From assembly GCA_013791775.1 (NCBI GenBank), contig VMTE01000011.1:1-64000 (forward strand): a stretch of DNA of 64,000 bases. The letters run 5' to 3'. The translations under genes and the position numbers were made by a program. The notes under the pieces were generated by a model. That model worked only from the letters and a program-made list of their open reading frames with translations, did no database searches and was not told the origin of the DNA. Source of the stretch: Hyphomonas sp. (GTDB taxonomy: Bacteria > Pseudomonadota > Alphaproteobacteria > Caulobacterales > Hyphomonadaceae). This document shows positions 16,831 through 25,317 of the stretch, piece by piece (position 1 is the stretch's first letter; every line of letters begins with the position of its first letter).

Positions 16831-17790
16831 TCAGAGCGCGCCGAGCGCCCGGCCGGTGACAAGACCTGCTTCGCGCGCCGCGATCCGGGCCGTGGAGGAG
16901 ATGGGGGTGAGGTTCAGGAAACCGTGCACCATCGAGCTGTATTCGCGCTCGGTCGCGTCAACGCCGAGGCTGCGCAGCTTGGCGCCGTAGGCCATGCCTT
17001 CATCGCGCAGGGGATCCCAGCCGCACAGGAGGATGTGCGCGGGCGGCAGGCCCTTCAGGTCTTCGATGGGAGAGAACAGCGGCGACATGCGCCGGTCCAT
17101 GCACAGGGCGGGATCGGGCAGGTAGTGACCGCGGAAGAATTCGAACAGGTTGGCCGAAATGAAGAAGCCGCTCTCCTGGGGCGACATCTTCTTGGAGCGG
17201 ATGTCGGCGAACTGCAGCAGGGGATAGAGCAGCAGCTGGAAAGCCGGCTTCGGGCCGCGCGCGCGGACCATCTCCTGGCAGAGATAGGCCGCGAGGTTGC
17301 CGCCGGCGCTGTCGCCCGCCACGGCCATCCGCGCCGGGTCGATGCCGGCCGCCGCGCCGCCTTTTTCCTGCACCCAGGCCCAGGCGGCGAGCGCGTCTTC
17401 GTGCGCGCTGGGGAACTTGTTTTCCGGTGCCAGGCGGTAGTCCACCGCGATCACCCGGCAGCGGGAGCCTTCGGCCAGCCGGCGGCAGAGCATATCATGG
17501 CTGTCAAGGTCGCCGAGCACGAACCCGCCGCCGTGGAAGAACAGGATGCCGGGCCCCGGCGGGACGCCCGCGCCGAGCGGCACATAGAGGCGCGCCTTGA
17601 TCGGGCCCGCCCCGCCGGGAATGATCAGCTGGCGGATTTCGGCGAGTTCGGGCGCGTCGGGCTCGCTGGAATAGTCGATTTTCAGGAACTGCTGGCGCAG
17701 GGGTTCGACCGGCAGCTTCAGGTCAAGCGGCTTCAGTTCCGGCAGGTTGAGCCGGTCACGAAGGCTGCGGAAGGCATCGTCGAACGTCAT
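16831..17790 (-). CDS. Alpha/beta hydrolase, hormone-sensitive-lipase family esterase
   Basis: A 319-residue esterase of the HSL family (family IV). The oxyanion-hole motif is FFHGGGFVLGD, the nucleophile motif AGDSAGGNLAA, and the acid and base of the triad appear as GWDPLRDEG and MVHGFLN. There is no signal peptide, so it is a cytoplasmic carboxylesterase with probable preference for short acyl chains. I use ATG 17790; a TTG at 17847 would add 19 residues with no family support. It converges with the TonB receptor and lies about 100 bp downstream of glmM on the same strand. Confidence 0.9.
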   Translation of the reverse strand: MTFDDAFRSLRDRLNLPELKPLDLKLPVEPLRQQFLKIDYSSEPDAPELAEIRQLIIPGGAGPIKARLYVPLGAGVPPGPGILFFHGGGFVLGDLDSHDMLCRRLAEGSRCRVIAVDYRLAPENKFPSAHEDALAAWAWVQEKGGAAAGIDPARMAVAGDSAGGNLAAYLCQEMVRARGPKPAFQLLLYPLLQFADIRSKKMSPQESGFFISANLFEFFRGHYLPDPALCMDRRMSPLFSPIEDLKGLPPAHILLCGWDPLRDEGMAYGAKLRSLGVDATEREYSSMVHGFLNLTPISSTARIAAREAGLVTGRALGAL

Positions 17791-17888
17791 GCGCGGGCCA
17801 TTGCCTGCCAAATCTGACCAAGTGATGGCAGGCAAGGGGTGTTGCAATCACCGGGCCAGCTCGCGGCGCCCCGGAAAGCCTGCTGCGG

Positions 17889-19229
17889 TCAGGCTTCGGC
17901 CTTGACCGCGTCGGCCACCAGGGTGAGCGCTTTCTGCATCAGCGCCTCATCAAGCGCTTCGGCCATGACCCGGATCAGCGGCTCGGTGCCCGACTTGCGC
18001 AACACCATGCGTCCGCGGCTGCCGAGCAGCGCCTCGGCTTCGGCAAAGGCTGCCTTGACCCGCGCGGACTCGAGCGGGTTGGCGCCGGTATAGCGGATAC
18101 TGGTCAGCTTCTGCGGCGCGGGCGTGAACACGCGCAGCATGTCCGATGCCTTGCCCCCGCGCGCGGCGAGCACGGCGAGGACCTGCAGCCCGGCGAGCAG
18201 GCCGTCGCCGGTGGTCGAGACGTCCGACAGGATGATGTGCCCGGACTGTTCGCCGCCGAGGTTGTAGCCGTGCTGGCGCATGTGCTCGCCGACATAGCGG
18301 TCGCCCACCTTTGTGCGTGCAAGGACGAGCCCGTCCGCCTTCAGGTACTCATCGAGCCCCATGTTGGACATCACGGTGGCGACCATGCCGCCGCCTTTCA
18401 GCCGCCCGGTGCGGTGCATCTCGCCGGCAATCAGCGCCATCACCTGGTCGCCGTCCACCTCTTCGCCCGTCTCGTCCACCACGATCAGGCGGTCGGCGTC
18501 ACCGTCGAGGGCGATGCCGATGTCGGCGCCGGTGCCCAGAACGGCGGCCTTCAGGGCGCCGGTGGCGGTCGAGCCCAAACCGGCATTGATGTTCACGCCG
18601 TCCGGCTGGACGCCGATCAGGGTGAGCTGCGCGCCGAGCCGGCGAAGGGCTTCGGGGGCCGCTTCAAAGCCGGCGCCATGGGCGCAGTCGAGCACCACTT
18701 TCAGCTTGGCGAAATCCTGCCCCTTGCCGATCGTCTCGAGGCAGCGGCTGATATAGCGCCGTCCGGCGCCGGCCATGTCTGCCGGCACGCAGATGCCTGC
18801 AGGGGCGGCATAGTCGCCCTCGAAGGCGGCCGCCATCGCGGTTTCGAGTTGTTCCTCGACATCGTCCGTGAACTTCACCCCCTCAGGGCTGAACAGTTTC
18901 AGGCCGTTATCTTCGTGCTTGTTGTGGCTGGCCGACACCATGAAGCCGAGCGCCGCGCCGGTCTCGCGCGCGATCAGGGCGACGGCAGGCGTCGGGACCA
19001 CACCGAGCCGGACGGGTCTCACACCCATCGAGGCGAGCCCGGCGATCAGTGCGGCTTCGATCATTTCGCCGGAGCGCCGGGTGTCGCGGCCGATCACCAC
19101 GTCGCGTCCGCCGTTCGGCGCAAAGGTGCGGGCGGCGGCGATGGCCAGCCGCAACGCCGTCTCCGCCGTCATCGGAGGCTTGTTGATACGTCCCCTGATG
19201 CCGTCTGTTCCGAAATACTGCCGGGCCAT
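17889..19229 (-). CDS. glmM: Phosphoglucosamine mutase
   Basis: A 446-residue enzyme converting glucosamine 6-phosphate to glucosamine 1-phosphate for UDP-GlcNAc, and so for peptidoglycan and LPS synthesis. It starts with MARQYFGTDGIRG, contains the phosphoserine loop MVSASHNKHEDNG (active Ser101), the metal loop DGDADR and the C-terminal phosphate-binding RKSGTEPLIRVM. ATG 19229 follows a GAGAGAG site; a GTG two codons upstream is less likely. cysQ, the FKBP protein and ilvA lie upstream on the same strand and may share a transcript. Confidence 0.95.
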   Translation of the reverse strand: MARQYFGTDGIRGRINKPPMTAETALRLAIAAARTFAPNGGRDVVIGRDTRRSGEMIEAALIAGLASMGVRPVRLGVVPTPAVALIARETGAALGFMVSASHNKHEDNGLKLFSPEGVKFTDDVEEQLETAMAAAFEGDYAAPAGICVPADMAGAGRRYISRCLETIGKGQDFAKLKVVLDCAHGAGFEAAPEALRRLGAQLTLIGVQPDGVNINAGLGSTATGALKAAVLGTGADIGIALDGDADRLIVVDETGEEVDGDQVMALIAGEMHRTGRLKGGGMVATVMSNMGLDEYLKADGLVLARTKVGDRYVGEHMRQHGYNLGGEQSGHIILSDVSTTGDGLLAGLQVLAVLAARGGKASDMLRVFTPAPQKLTSIRYTGANPLESARVKAAFAEAEALLGSRGRMVLRKSGTEPLIRVMAEALDEALMQKALTLVADAVKAEA

Positions 19230-19295
19230 GCACACTCTCTCTGCTGAGGCCCTTGCTGCCAGATTTCGCCGGAACAGGAAATGCCCGCCAGGCGC

Positions 19296-20084
19296 TCAGG
19301 CCGGGGAGACGTCACCGTACACCACGAAATCGGGGTTGTCGTAGCCGCGCTCGCGCTTGCCATAGAGGAGCGGGGCGCCGTCGAGCGTCAGCACGCGCCC
19401 GCCGGCGGCCTCGACGACGGCCTGTCCGGCCGCCGTGTCCCATTCCATCGTCCGGCCGAGGCGCGGATAGACATCCGCCTCGCCCGCAGCGACGAGGCAG
19501 AACTTCAGCGACGAGCCGGCCGCGACGATTTCGCTGACCTGGTAGCGGGCCAGCCAGGCATCGGTTTCTGGCGAGCGGTGCGATTTCGACGCCACCGCCG
19601 ACAGCCCGCCGGCCGGCGCGCGGCGGATGCGCAGCGGGCGGCGCTTGGCGGGCACCGGGCCGTCGGGCGCGGCCCTTGCCTGCCAGGCCGAAGAGGGGCT
19701 TTCGGCCACGAACAGGCGGTGGAGCGCCGGGGCGTAGACAACCCCCATCACCGCACGGCCATGCTCTATGATGGCGATGTTGACGGTGAACTCGCCGTTC
19801 TTCGCAACGAATTCCTTCGTGCCGTCGAGCGGGTCTACCAGCGCGAACCGTGTGCCGTGCTCGGGAATAACACCGCCGGCCACCGACTCCTCGGCAATCA
19901 CCTTGAGGTCCGGGTCAGCCTCGGCCAGCCGCGCCAGGATCAGCGCCTCAGCCAGCCCGTCAGCCTCGGTCAGCAGGGACTTGTCGAGTTTGGTATCGAC
20001 CGCGAAATCCGTGCGGTAGATCCGCATGATCTCCTGGCCGGCGGCCAGCGCGATGCTGGCCAGCGTGTCGGGCGTCAGCGCCAT
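19296..20084 (-). CDS. cysQ: 3'(2'),5'-bisphosphate nucleotidase CysQ
   Basis: A 262-residue member of the inositol-monophosphatase superfamily that removes the 3' phosphate of PAP or PAPS and so clears a by-product of sulfate assimilation. The magnesium-site motifs are EE at 65-66, DPLDGTKEF at 84-92 and WDTAAGQAV near 212. The KEF after DPLDGT is characteristic of CysQ over inositol monophosphatase (SuhB). The gene is 8 bp from the FKBP gene upstream, consistent with one operon. Confidence 0.92.
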   Translation of the reverse strand: MALTPDTLASIALAAGQEIMRIYRTDFAVDTKLDKSLLTEADGLAEALILARLAEADPDLKVIAEESVAGGVIPEHGTRFALVDPLDGTKEFVAKNGEFTVNIAIIEHGRAVMGVVYAPALHRLFVAESPSSAWQARAAPDGPVPAKRRPLRIRRAPAGGLSAVASKSHRSPETDAWLARYQVSEIVAAGSSLKFCLVAAGEADVYPRLGRTMEWDTAAGQAVVEAAGGRVLTLDGAPLLYGKRERGYDNPDFVVYGDVSPA

Positions 20085-20092
20085 GGCGCGGG

Positions 20093-21070
20093 TTACTGCA
20101 TCACGCTGAGCAGTTCGACTTCGAACTGGAGCGGGGCGTTCGGCGGGATCGGGCCGCCCGGTGTGCCTTCGGCGCCATAGGCGAGGTCGGCGGGGATGTA
20201 GAGCATCCAGCGGTCACCTGGCTTCATCAGGGCAAGGGCTTCGACCCAGCCGGCAATCAGGCCGTTCGACGGGAAGGCTTCCGGATCGCCGCGCTCGTAG
20301 GAGGAGTCGAACGGCGCGCCGGTTTCGGCGAGGCGGCCGTCATAGTGCACCAGCACGAACTGGCCGTTGACCGGCGGCGTGCCGGCCGGATCGCCGCTGG
20401 CGAGCACGACATATTGCAGGCCGGTGTCGGTTTTCTTGACTTCCGGCAGCGCCGGGTTCCACGGGTAGTACTTGTTCCAGGCGGCGGTATCGGCCGTTTT
20501 CGGCACTTCGATCTCCAGCAGGTGCACGAGGAAGACGAGGTCGTCGCCGGCCTTGATCACATCGCCGCGCGGCTGGTTGCCATAGGCAAGCGCGCTCGGA
20601 ATGTAGAACAGGTATTCGTCGCCTTCGGACATTTCCTGCAGACCCATCGTCCAGCCGGGGATGACCTGGTTGAGACGGAACTGGGCGGGCGAGCCCCGGT
20701 CGAACGAGGAGTCGAACTTCTCGCCGGTGGCGAGGCGGCCTTCATAGTTGACGCTGACCCGGTCGGTGGCGACCGGCTTGCGGCCATCCTTGGGGCCTTC
20801 CTTCAGCACGATATACTGGAGGCCCATGCTGCCTGTGACGACGCCCTTGGCGTCCGGGTTCCAGGGCAGGTGTTTCTTGAAGGCAGCGGGCATGATGTCA
20901 TCCGTAATGGAGGTGGAAGTGGAGGCTGTCGTGCCGGCCGGGGCGGAGTTCGAGCGGACGAAGTAGGTGGCGACGAACAGGCCGAGCACCAGAAACAGGA
21001 TCAGCCAGATGGGCGATGCGCCCTCGGCCGGCTCGGCAGGGGCTGAGGCGTCTTTCTGCGTATCGTTCAT
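20093..21070 (-). CDS. Membrane-anchored protein with two FKBP-type prolyl isomerase domains
   Basis: A 325-residue protein. An N-terminal membrane segment (about residues 20-41, IWLILFLVLGLFVATYFV) anchors two FKBP domains in the periplasm, where they should catalyse prolyl cis-trans isomerisation and assist folding. Domain 1 (about 75-185) has VNYEGRL, FDSSF, VIPGW and ALAYG; domain 2 (about 210-325) has VHYDGRL, FDSSY, LIAGW and DLAYG. The key Tyr, Phe-Asp and Trp residues of the FKBP pocket are present in both copies, so both may be active. An acidic tract precedes the membrane segment. The tandem arrangement is less common than single FkpA/FklB forms. Confidence 0.88.
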   Translation of the reverse strand: MNDTQKDASAPAEPAEGASPIWLILFLVLGLFVATYFVRSNSAPAGTTASTSTSITDDIMPAAFKKHLPWNPDAKGVVTGSMGLQYIVLKEGPKDGRKPVATDRVSVNYEGRLATGEKFDSSFDRGSPAQFRLNQVIPGWTMGLQEMSEGDEYLFYIPSALAYGNQPRGDVIKAGDDLVFLVHLLEIEVPKTADTAAWNKYYPWNPALPEVKKTDTGLQYVVLASGDPAGTPPVNGQFVLVHYDGRLAETGAPFDSSYERGDPEAFPSNGLIAGWVEALALMKPGDRWMLYIPADLAYGAEGTPGGPIPPNAPLQFEVELLSVMQ

Positions 21071-21108
21071 TGGGGCGGGCCTGTCGGTTTGGAGATTGGG
21101 TCTGGCGG

Positions 21109-22335
21109 TCAGATCGCGCGCGGCGGATAGCCCGCCTGCGCGAGCGCGTCGATGACTTCCTGCGTGTGCTGACTGTCGCGGGTTTCCATCAGGATGTCGA
21201 ACTCGGCGCCCTTGGCAGGCACGTCCAGCGCGATCCGGTTATGCGCGACTTCCATGATGTTGGCGCCGTTGTCGCCGATGATCTTGGAGACAAGGGCGAG
21301 CAGGCCCGGCCGGTCATCGCCGATGATGCGGATGCGGGCGAGGCGGTTTTCGCGCACGAGGGCGCGCGTCAGCACCGAGGCGAGGAGGCGGGTGTCGATA
21401 TTGCCGCCGCAGAGCACGATGCCGACTTTCCGGCCATAAAAACGCGAGGGGTGCGCGAGCAGGGCCGCAAGGCCGGCCGCGCCGGCGCCTTCGGCGATGG
21501 TCTTTTCGACTTCGGCAAACAGGGTGATCGCCCGCTCGAGGTGTTCTTCCTCGACCAGCACAATGTCATCGACCAGCTGTTCGGCGATCTGCCGGGTCAG
21601 CTTGCCGACTTCCTTCACCGCGATGCCTTCGGCGATGGTCGCGCCGCCCATCTTGGGCGTCTTGCCGCGCAGGGCAGCGTGCATGCACGGGTACATGGCG
21701 GCCTCGACGCCGATGATCTTGATGTCCGGCTTCAGCGCCTTGGCGGCGACCGCGATGCCGGAGATCAGCCCGCCGCCGCCGATCGGCACGACGAGCGTGT
21801 CGAGGTCCGGCTGGTCGGCCAGCATTTCGAGGGCGATGGTGCCCTGACCCGCAATGATGTCGAGATCATCGAAGGGGTGGATGAAGACGAGGCCTTCCTT
21901 CTCGCCGAGCTTCAGGGCGTAGTCCTTCGCCTCGTCGAAGATCATGCCTTCGAGGATGACGCGGGCGCCGTGGTCGCGGGTATGCTCGACCTTGTTGAAG
22001 GGGGTGGTCTCGGCCATCACGATGGTGGCGGGGATGCCGAGCCGGCGCGCATGGTAGGCGACGCCCTGCGCATGGTTGCCGGCCGAGGCCGCGATCACGC
22101 CGCGGCGCTTTTCGTCTTCGGTCAGCTTCGACAGCTTGTTGAGCGCGCCGCGCTCCTTGAAGGCCGCCGTGTACTGGCGGTTCTCGAACTTGATCCAGAC
22201 GTCGGCGCCGGTGATGGCCGACAGGGTGCGCGAATGGGCCATTTCCGTGCGTTCGATATTGCCCTCCAGCACCTTGGCGGCGGCCTGCACATCGGCAAGC
22301 GTGACGAGGGCGTTCGGGGGCAAGGTATCGGGCAT
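21109..22335 (-). CDS. ilvA: Threonine dehydratase with C-terminal ACT domain
   Basis: A 408-residue PLP enzyme that deaminates threonine to 2-oxobutanoate for isoleucine synthesis or for catabolism. The PLP lysine is Lys60 in YTAAFKERGA, and the phosphate-binding GGGGLISG loop is near residue 187. One ACT domain occupies residues 335-405 (RIRIIGDDRPGLLALVSKII), typical of the one-ACT form, whereas E. coli IlvA has a double regulatory domain. Feedback control by isoleucine or valine is therefore plausible but not certain. It heads the minus-strand run leading to glmM, 38 bp before the FKBP gene. Confidence 0.92.
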   Translation of the reverse strand: MPDTLPPNALVTLADVQAAAKVLEGNIERTEMAHSRTLSAITGADVWIKFENRQYTAAFKERGALNKLSKLTEDEKRRGVIAASAGNHAQGVAYHARRLGIPATIVMAETTPFNKVEHTRDHGARVILEGMIFDEAKDYALKLGEKEGLVFIHPFDDLDIIAGQGTIALEMLADQPDLDTLVVPIGGGGLISGIAVAAKALKPDIKIIGVEAAMYPCMHAALRGKTPKMGGATIAEGIAVKEVGKLTRQIAEQLVDDIVLVEEEHLERAITLFAEVEKTIAEGAGAAGLAALLAHPSRFYGRKVGIVLCGGNIDTRLLASVLTRALVRENRLARIRIIGDDRPGLLALVSKIIGDNGANIMEVAHNRIALDVPAKGAEFDILMETRDSQHTQEVIDALAQAGYPPRAI

Positions 22336-22516
22336 GGCAAAGGGTCCGGCTGAAGCGGGCGCACCCTATGCGGGGAGGGGGGCGAAGACAAGGCGGGGCG
22401 GGCGGCGAACCCGCCGCGTCCGGCAGATCAGGTCGCGCTGGCCCCGGCCCGCCGCAGCCGCCGCCTGCGACAATGCGCGAGATGCACGCGCGGGGGGGCT
22501 CGGCTAATTCAAATCC

Positions 22517-22915
22517 ATGAAGCACGCCCCGGTTCAGGCTGCCGCTCGCTTTCTGGCGATTCTGGCTGTTGTCCTGCAGGTCCTCCTGCCGGGAACCCTT
22601 GCGGTGGCCCAGTCGCAGGACATCGATCTTTCGCGCTATCTCTGTGCGCCGGATGACCAGATGTCGGCGCAAGCGCGCGCGATGGCCGAACGGCTTGCGG
22701 GCGTTCTGGATGACGAGGCGCCCGATCACCTGATCCCGGACGGACATTGTCCGCTTTGCACACTGGTGCAGGCCGCTGTGCTGCCGGACCCCGTTCTGGT
22801 CGCCGCCCCGGTCCGGTTCATCTCGGAAACCGGCTTCGTTCGCTACGTGCCGGCTTTCGTCCACAAGGCGCAGGGACCTCCCCTCGGCTCGCGCGGGCCG
22901 CCCGCTCACCGCTGA
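22517..22915 (+). CDS. Small secreted protein with CPLC motif (DUF2946-like)
   Basis: A 132-residue protein with an N-terminal signal or membrane segment (residues 10-30, FLAILAVVLQVLLPGTLAVA). The mature part has HCPLCTL around residue 77 and a proline-rich end with RGPP. The layout of a signal segment, CPxC motif and RGPP end matches the DUF2946 group of small periplasmic proteins, often found next to TonB receptors for copper or other metals. The function is unknown; the His-Cys-Pro-Leu-Cys site may bind a metal. The TonB receptor at 23001 follows on the same strand after 85 bp. DUF2946 is assigned from motif layout only. Confidence 0.65.
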   Translation: MKHAPVQAAARFLAILAVVLQVLLPGTLAVAQSQDIDLSRYLCAPDDQMSAQARAMAERLAGVLDDEAPDHLIPDGHCPLCTLVQAAVLPDPVLVAAPVRFISETGFVRYVPAFVHKAQGPPLGSRGPPAHR

Positions 22916-22930
22916 TCAGCAAGACAACCG

Positions 22931-22949
22931 GCCGGTTCCGTTCAGGAAC
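22931..22949 (+). other. Small hairpin between the DUF2946-like and TonB-receptor genes
   Basis: CGGTTCC-GTTCA-GGAACCG forms a perfect 7-bp stem with a 5-nt loop in the 85-bp spacer, with no T-run after it. It may tune expression of the receptor relative to the upstream gene or be an operator. Confidence 0.4.
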
Positions 22950-23000
22950 CGCTTTCTGGCGCACCCGCGTGCGCTCTGCTTTCAGTTTGTGAGATAACCC

Positions 23001-25097
23001 ATGTCCTCCAGATTTTCCCTTTTGCTCCTCGCCGGAGCCAGCCTTTCCGCATTTGCCGCCCCCGCCCTCGCGCAACAAACCGATCCTGCAATCCAGGACG
23101 TGATCATCGTGACCGGGTCGCGGATCGAGACCTCCACCGAACTCAGTGTCACGCCCGACGCCGCACCGCTTCAGGGCGGTGACATCACCTACCTGACCGC
23201 CCGCACGCCCGGCGGCGCGCGGATCGGCAACGGCGAACTGTCCGGCCAGATGCAGTATCGCGGCCTGTTCGGGGAGCGCCTGAACCTGCGCGTCGATGGG
23301 CAGCGTTTCGCGTCAGGCGGTCCGAACCTGATGGACCCCGTCTTCCACTATGCCCCCGCGCCGCTGGTGGCCGCCATCGTGATCGATCGCGGGGTCAGCC
23401 CGGTCTCGGCCGGTCCCGGCCTCGCCGGCGGCGCCGATGCGGTGTTCAAGCGGATCGACTATGCCGCGAGCAGTGACATCGCGTTCGGTTATGACCTCAG
23501 CCTGGGCGGACGGAGCGTCAATGACAGCGTCGCGGCCGGCGGTGTGACCGGCGCCGCGACGGATGCCTGGCGGGTCAACCTGCTGGGCGCCTGGGAAGAG
23601 GGGGATGAGACCGAATTCGGGGACGGCGTGATTGGCGGATCGGCCTTCGAGCGCGGCGTCTACGGGCTGTCGGCGGGCGTCAGGACCGGCCTGGGCGAGT
23701 TTACGCTCGACCTGCGCCGCCAGAATACCGAGCCGTCCGGCAATCCGCCCTTTCCGATGGATATCCTGTACTTCGACACCGACTTTGCGCGCATCGGCTA
23801 TTCCAACGAGGTGGGCGGTGTGCGGGTCGAAGCGCATGTCCACTCAGTCGATGTGGCCCACCTGATGGACAACTACGCTCTGCGTCCGGCGCCGCTGCCG
23901 GCGCTGCAGCGCGCCTCCTATGCCGAGGCAACGACCCGGGGCGGGGACCTCTCGATCAGCTTTGCGGCCTTGGGCGGGGAGCTTGAACTGGGCGTTGATG
24001 GAGAACGCATCGAACACAGTGTCAACATCACCAATCCGAACAATGCCGGCTTCTTCGTCTCGCCGTTCCCGCAAGTGGAAATCGACCGCATCGGCGGCTT
24101 TGCCGAATGGAGCGGCCGGGTCGGCATGTTCGAGTCCCAGCTCGGCCTGCGGGTCGATCAGAACAGCTATGATGCCGGTGAAGCGGTGGTCGGCCCCGCG
24201 CTGCCCATGGGCCCGCGCAATCTGGCGGCGGCTTTCAACAGCGCCGACCGGTCCGGCGAGGAGACGACCATCGACACGGTCGCCCGGTTCTGGACCCCTG
24301 CGGAAGACGGCTTTTCCTGGCGGGTCACGCTGGCGCGCAAGCAGCAGATGCCCGGCTATGTCCAGCGGTATGCCTGGCTGCCGCTCAACGCGAGCGGCGG
24401 GCTGGCCGACGGGAATATCTATACCGGTGATCTCGGCCTCGAGCCGGAGACAGCCTGGATCGCCGAAGCGGGGTTCGACTATGCCAGCTCCCGCGCCTAT
24501 CTGCGGCCGACGGTGTATGTGCGGCAGGTGGACAATTACATCCAGGGCGTGCCGTTCGATGCCACGGTCGGGGTCGCCGATACACTCGTGGAGATGGTCG
24601 CCGCCTCGAGCGGGGACGCGACGCCGCTGCGCTGGGACAATATCGATGCGCGCCTTTACGGCTTCGACCTCGATGCCGGATACGATTTCGGCGGGCCGCT
24701 GCGGATGGACGGCGTGCTCAACTATGTGCGCGGCGAGCGCCGGGACATCGATGACAATCTCTACCGGATCGCGGCCCCCAACCTGACACTCGGCCTGACC
24801 TGGGACACGCAGGACTGGTCAGCGACGCTGGAAGCCCGCGCCGTCGCGGAGCAGGACGAGGTGTCGCGCACCAACAGCGAGAGCGCCACGGATGGCTATG
24901 TCGTGCTCAGCGCCTATGGCGACTGGGAGATCCGCGAGGGCGTGCGTCTGGCGGCGGGGGTCGAGAACCTGCTCGACCATGTCTACCAGGACCATCTCGC
25001 CGGCTATAACCGCAACGGGTTCGGCGATGTTCCGGTGGGCGAGCGGATCCCGGGCGCCGGACGCGGCGTGTTCGTGCGCCTCAGCCTGTCGCGCTGA
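23001..25097 (+). CDS. TonB-dependent receptor, probably metal-related (698 aa)
   Basis: A 698-residue outer-membrane receptor. A signal peptide ends near APALAQQ (residues 1-25). The plug domain runs from DVIIVTGSRIE through MQYRGLFGERLNLRVDGQR and VIDRGVSPVSAGPGLAGGADAV. The barrel ends with a C-terminal strand GRGVFVRLSLSR. The plug resembles that of copper and other metal receptors of the OprC/NosA type in its PxxxxAGPGxxxG arrangement. The gene follows a DUF2946-like gene, a pairing known from metal receptors. I infer metal or metal-complex uptake; the ligand is not shown by the sequence. Confidence 0.88.
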   Translation: MSSRFSLLLLAGASLSAFAAPALAQQTDPAIQDVIIVTGSRIETSTELSVTPDAAPLQGGDITYLTARTPGGARIGNGELSGQMQYRGLFGERLNLRVDGQRFASGGPNLMDPVFHYAPAPLVAAIVIDRGVSPVSAGPGLAGGADAVFKRIDYAASSDIAFGYDLSLGGRSVNDSVAAGGVTGAATDAWRVNLLGAWEEGDETEFGDGVIGGSAFERGVYGLSAGVRTGLGEFTLDLRRQNTEPSGNPPFPMDILYFDTDFARIGYSNEVGGVRVEAHVHSVDVAHLMDNYALRPAPLPALQRASYAEATTRGGDLSISFAALGGELELGVDGERIEHSVNITNPNNAGFFVSPFPQVEIDRIGGFAEWSGRVGMFESQLGLRVDQNSYDAGEAVVGPALPMGPRNLAAAFNSADRSGEETTIDTVARFWTPAEDGFSWRVTLARKQQMPGYVQRYAWLPLNASGGLADGNIYTGDLGLEPETAWIAEAGFDYASSRAYLRPTVYVRQVDNYIQGVPFDATVGVADTLVEMVAASSGDATPLRWDNIDARLYGFDLDAGYDFGGPLRMDGVLNYVRGERRDIDDNLYRIAAPNLTLGLTWDTQDWSATLEARAVAEQDEVSRTNSESATDGYVVLSAYGDWEIREGVRLAAGVENLLDHVYQDHLAGYNRNGFGDVPVGERIPGAGRGVFVRLSLSR

Positions 25098-25121
25098 CCC
25101 TCCGGCCTGACAAACGATCCT

Positions 25122-25142
25122 GGCCCGGCCTTGCGCCGGGCC
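25122..25142 (+). terminator. GC-rich hairpin after the second TonB receptor (possible terminator)
   Basis: GGCCCGGC-CTTGC-GCCGGGCC is a perfect 8-bp stem with a 5-nt loop, 25 nt after the stop. There is no T-tract, so intrinsic termination is uncertain. Confidence 0.5.
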
Positions 25143-25281
25143 GGGACGCCAACCGGCTGAAGTGAGGGCGCCTCGTCCGGGGAGGGGGCGGGCCGACCGG
25201 AACAAACGAGAGTGTTGCGTGCGGAGGGCCGGAATTCGCCGATGGCGGTCGTTGATCTGAATTTGGTCAGTGTCCTACTTG

Positions 25282-25299
25282 GCGCGTTTTAAGCCGCTC
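25282..25299. repeat. Left copy of imperfect direct repeat flanking the hydrolase island
   Basis: GCGCGTTTTAAGCCGCTC matches 16 of 18 bases of the copy at 26733-26750, in the same orientation. The two copies bracket the lower-GC hydrolase gene. Confidence 0.5.
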
Positions 25300-25317
25300 A
25301 TCGCCATGCCGTTTAGA

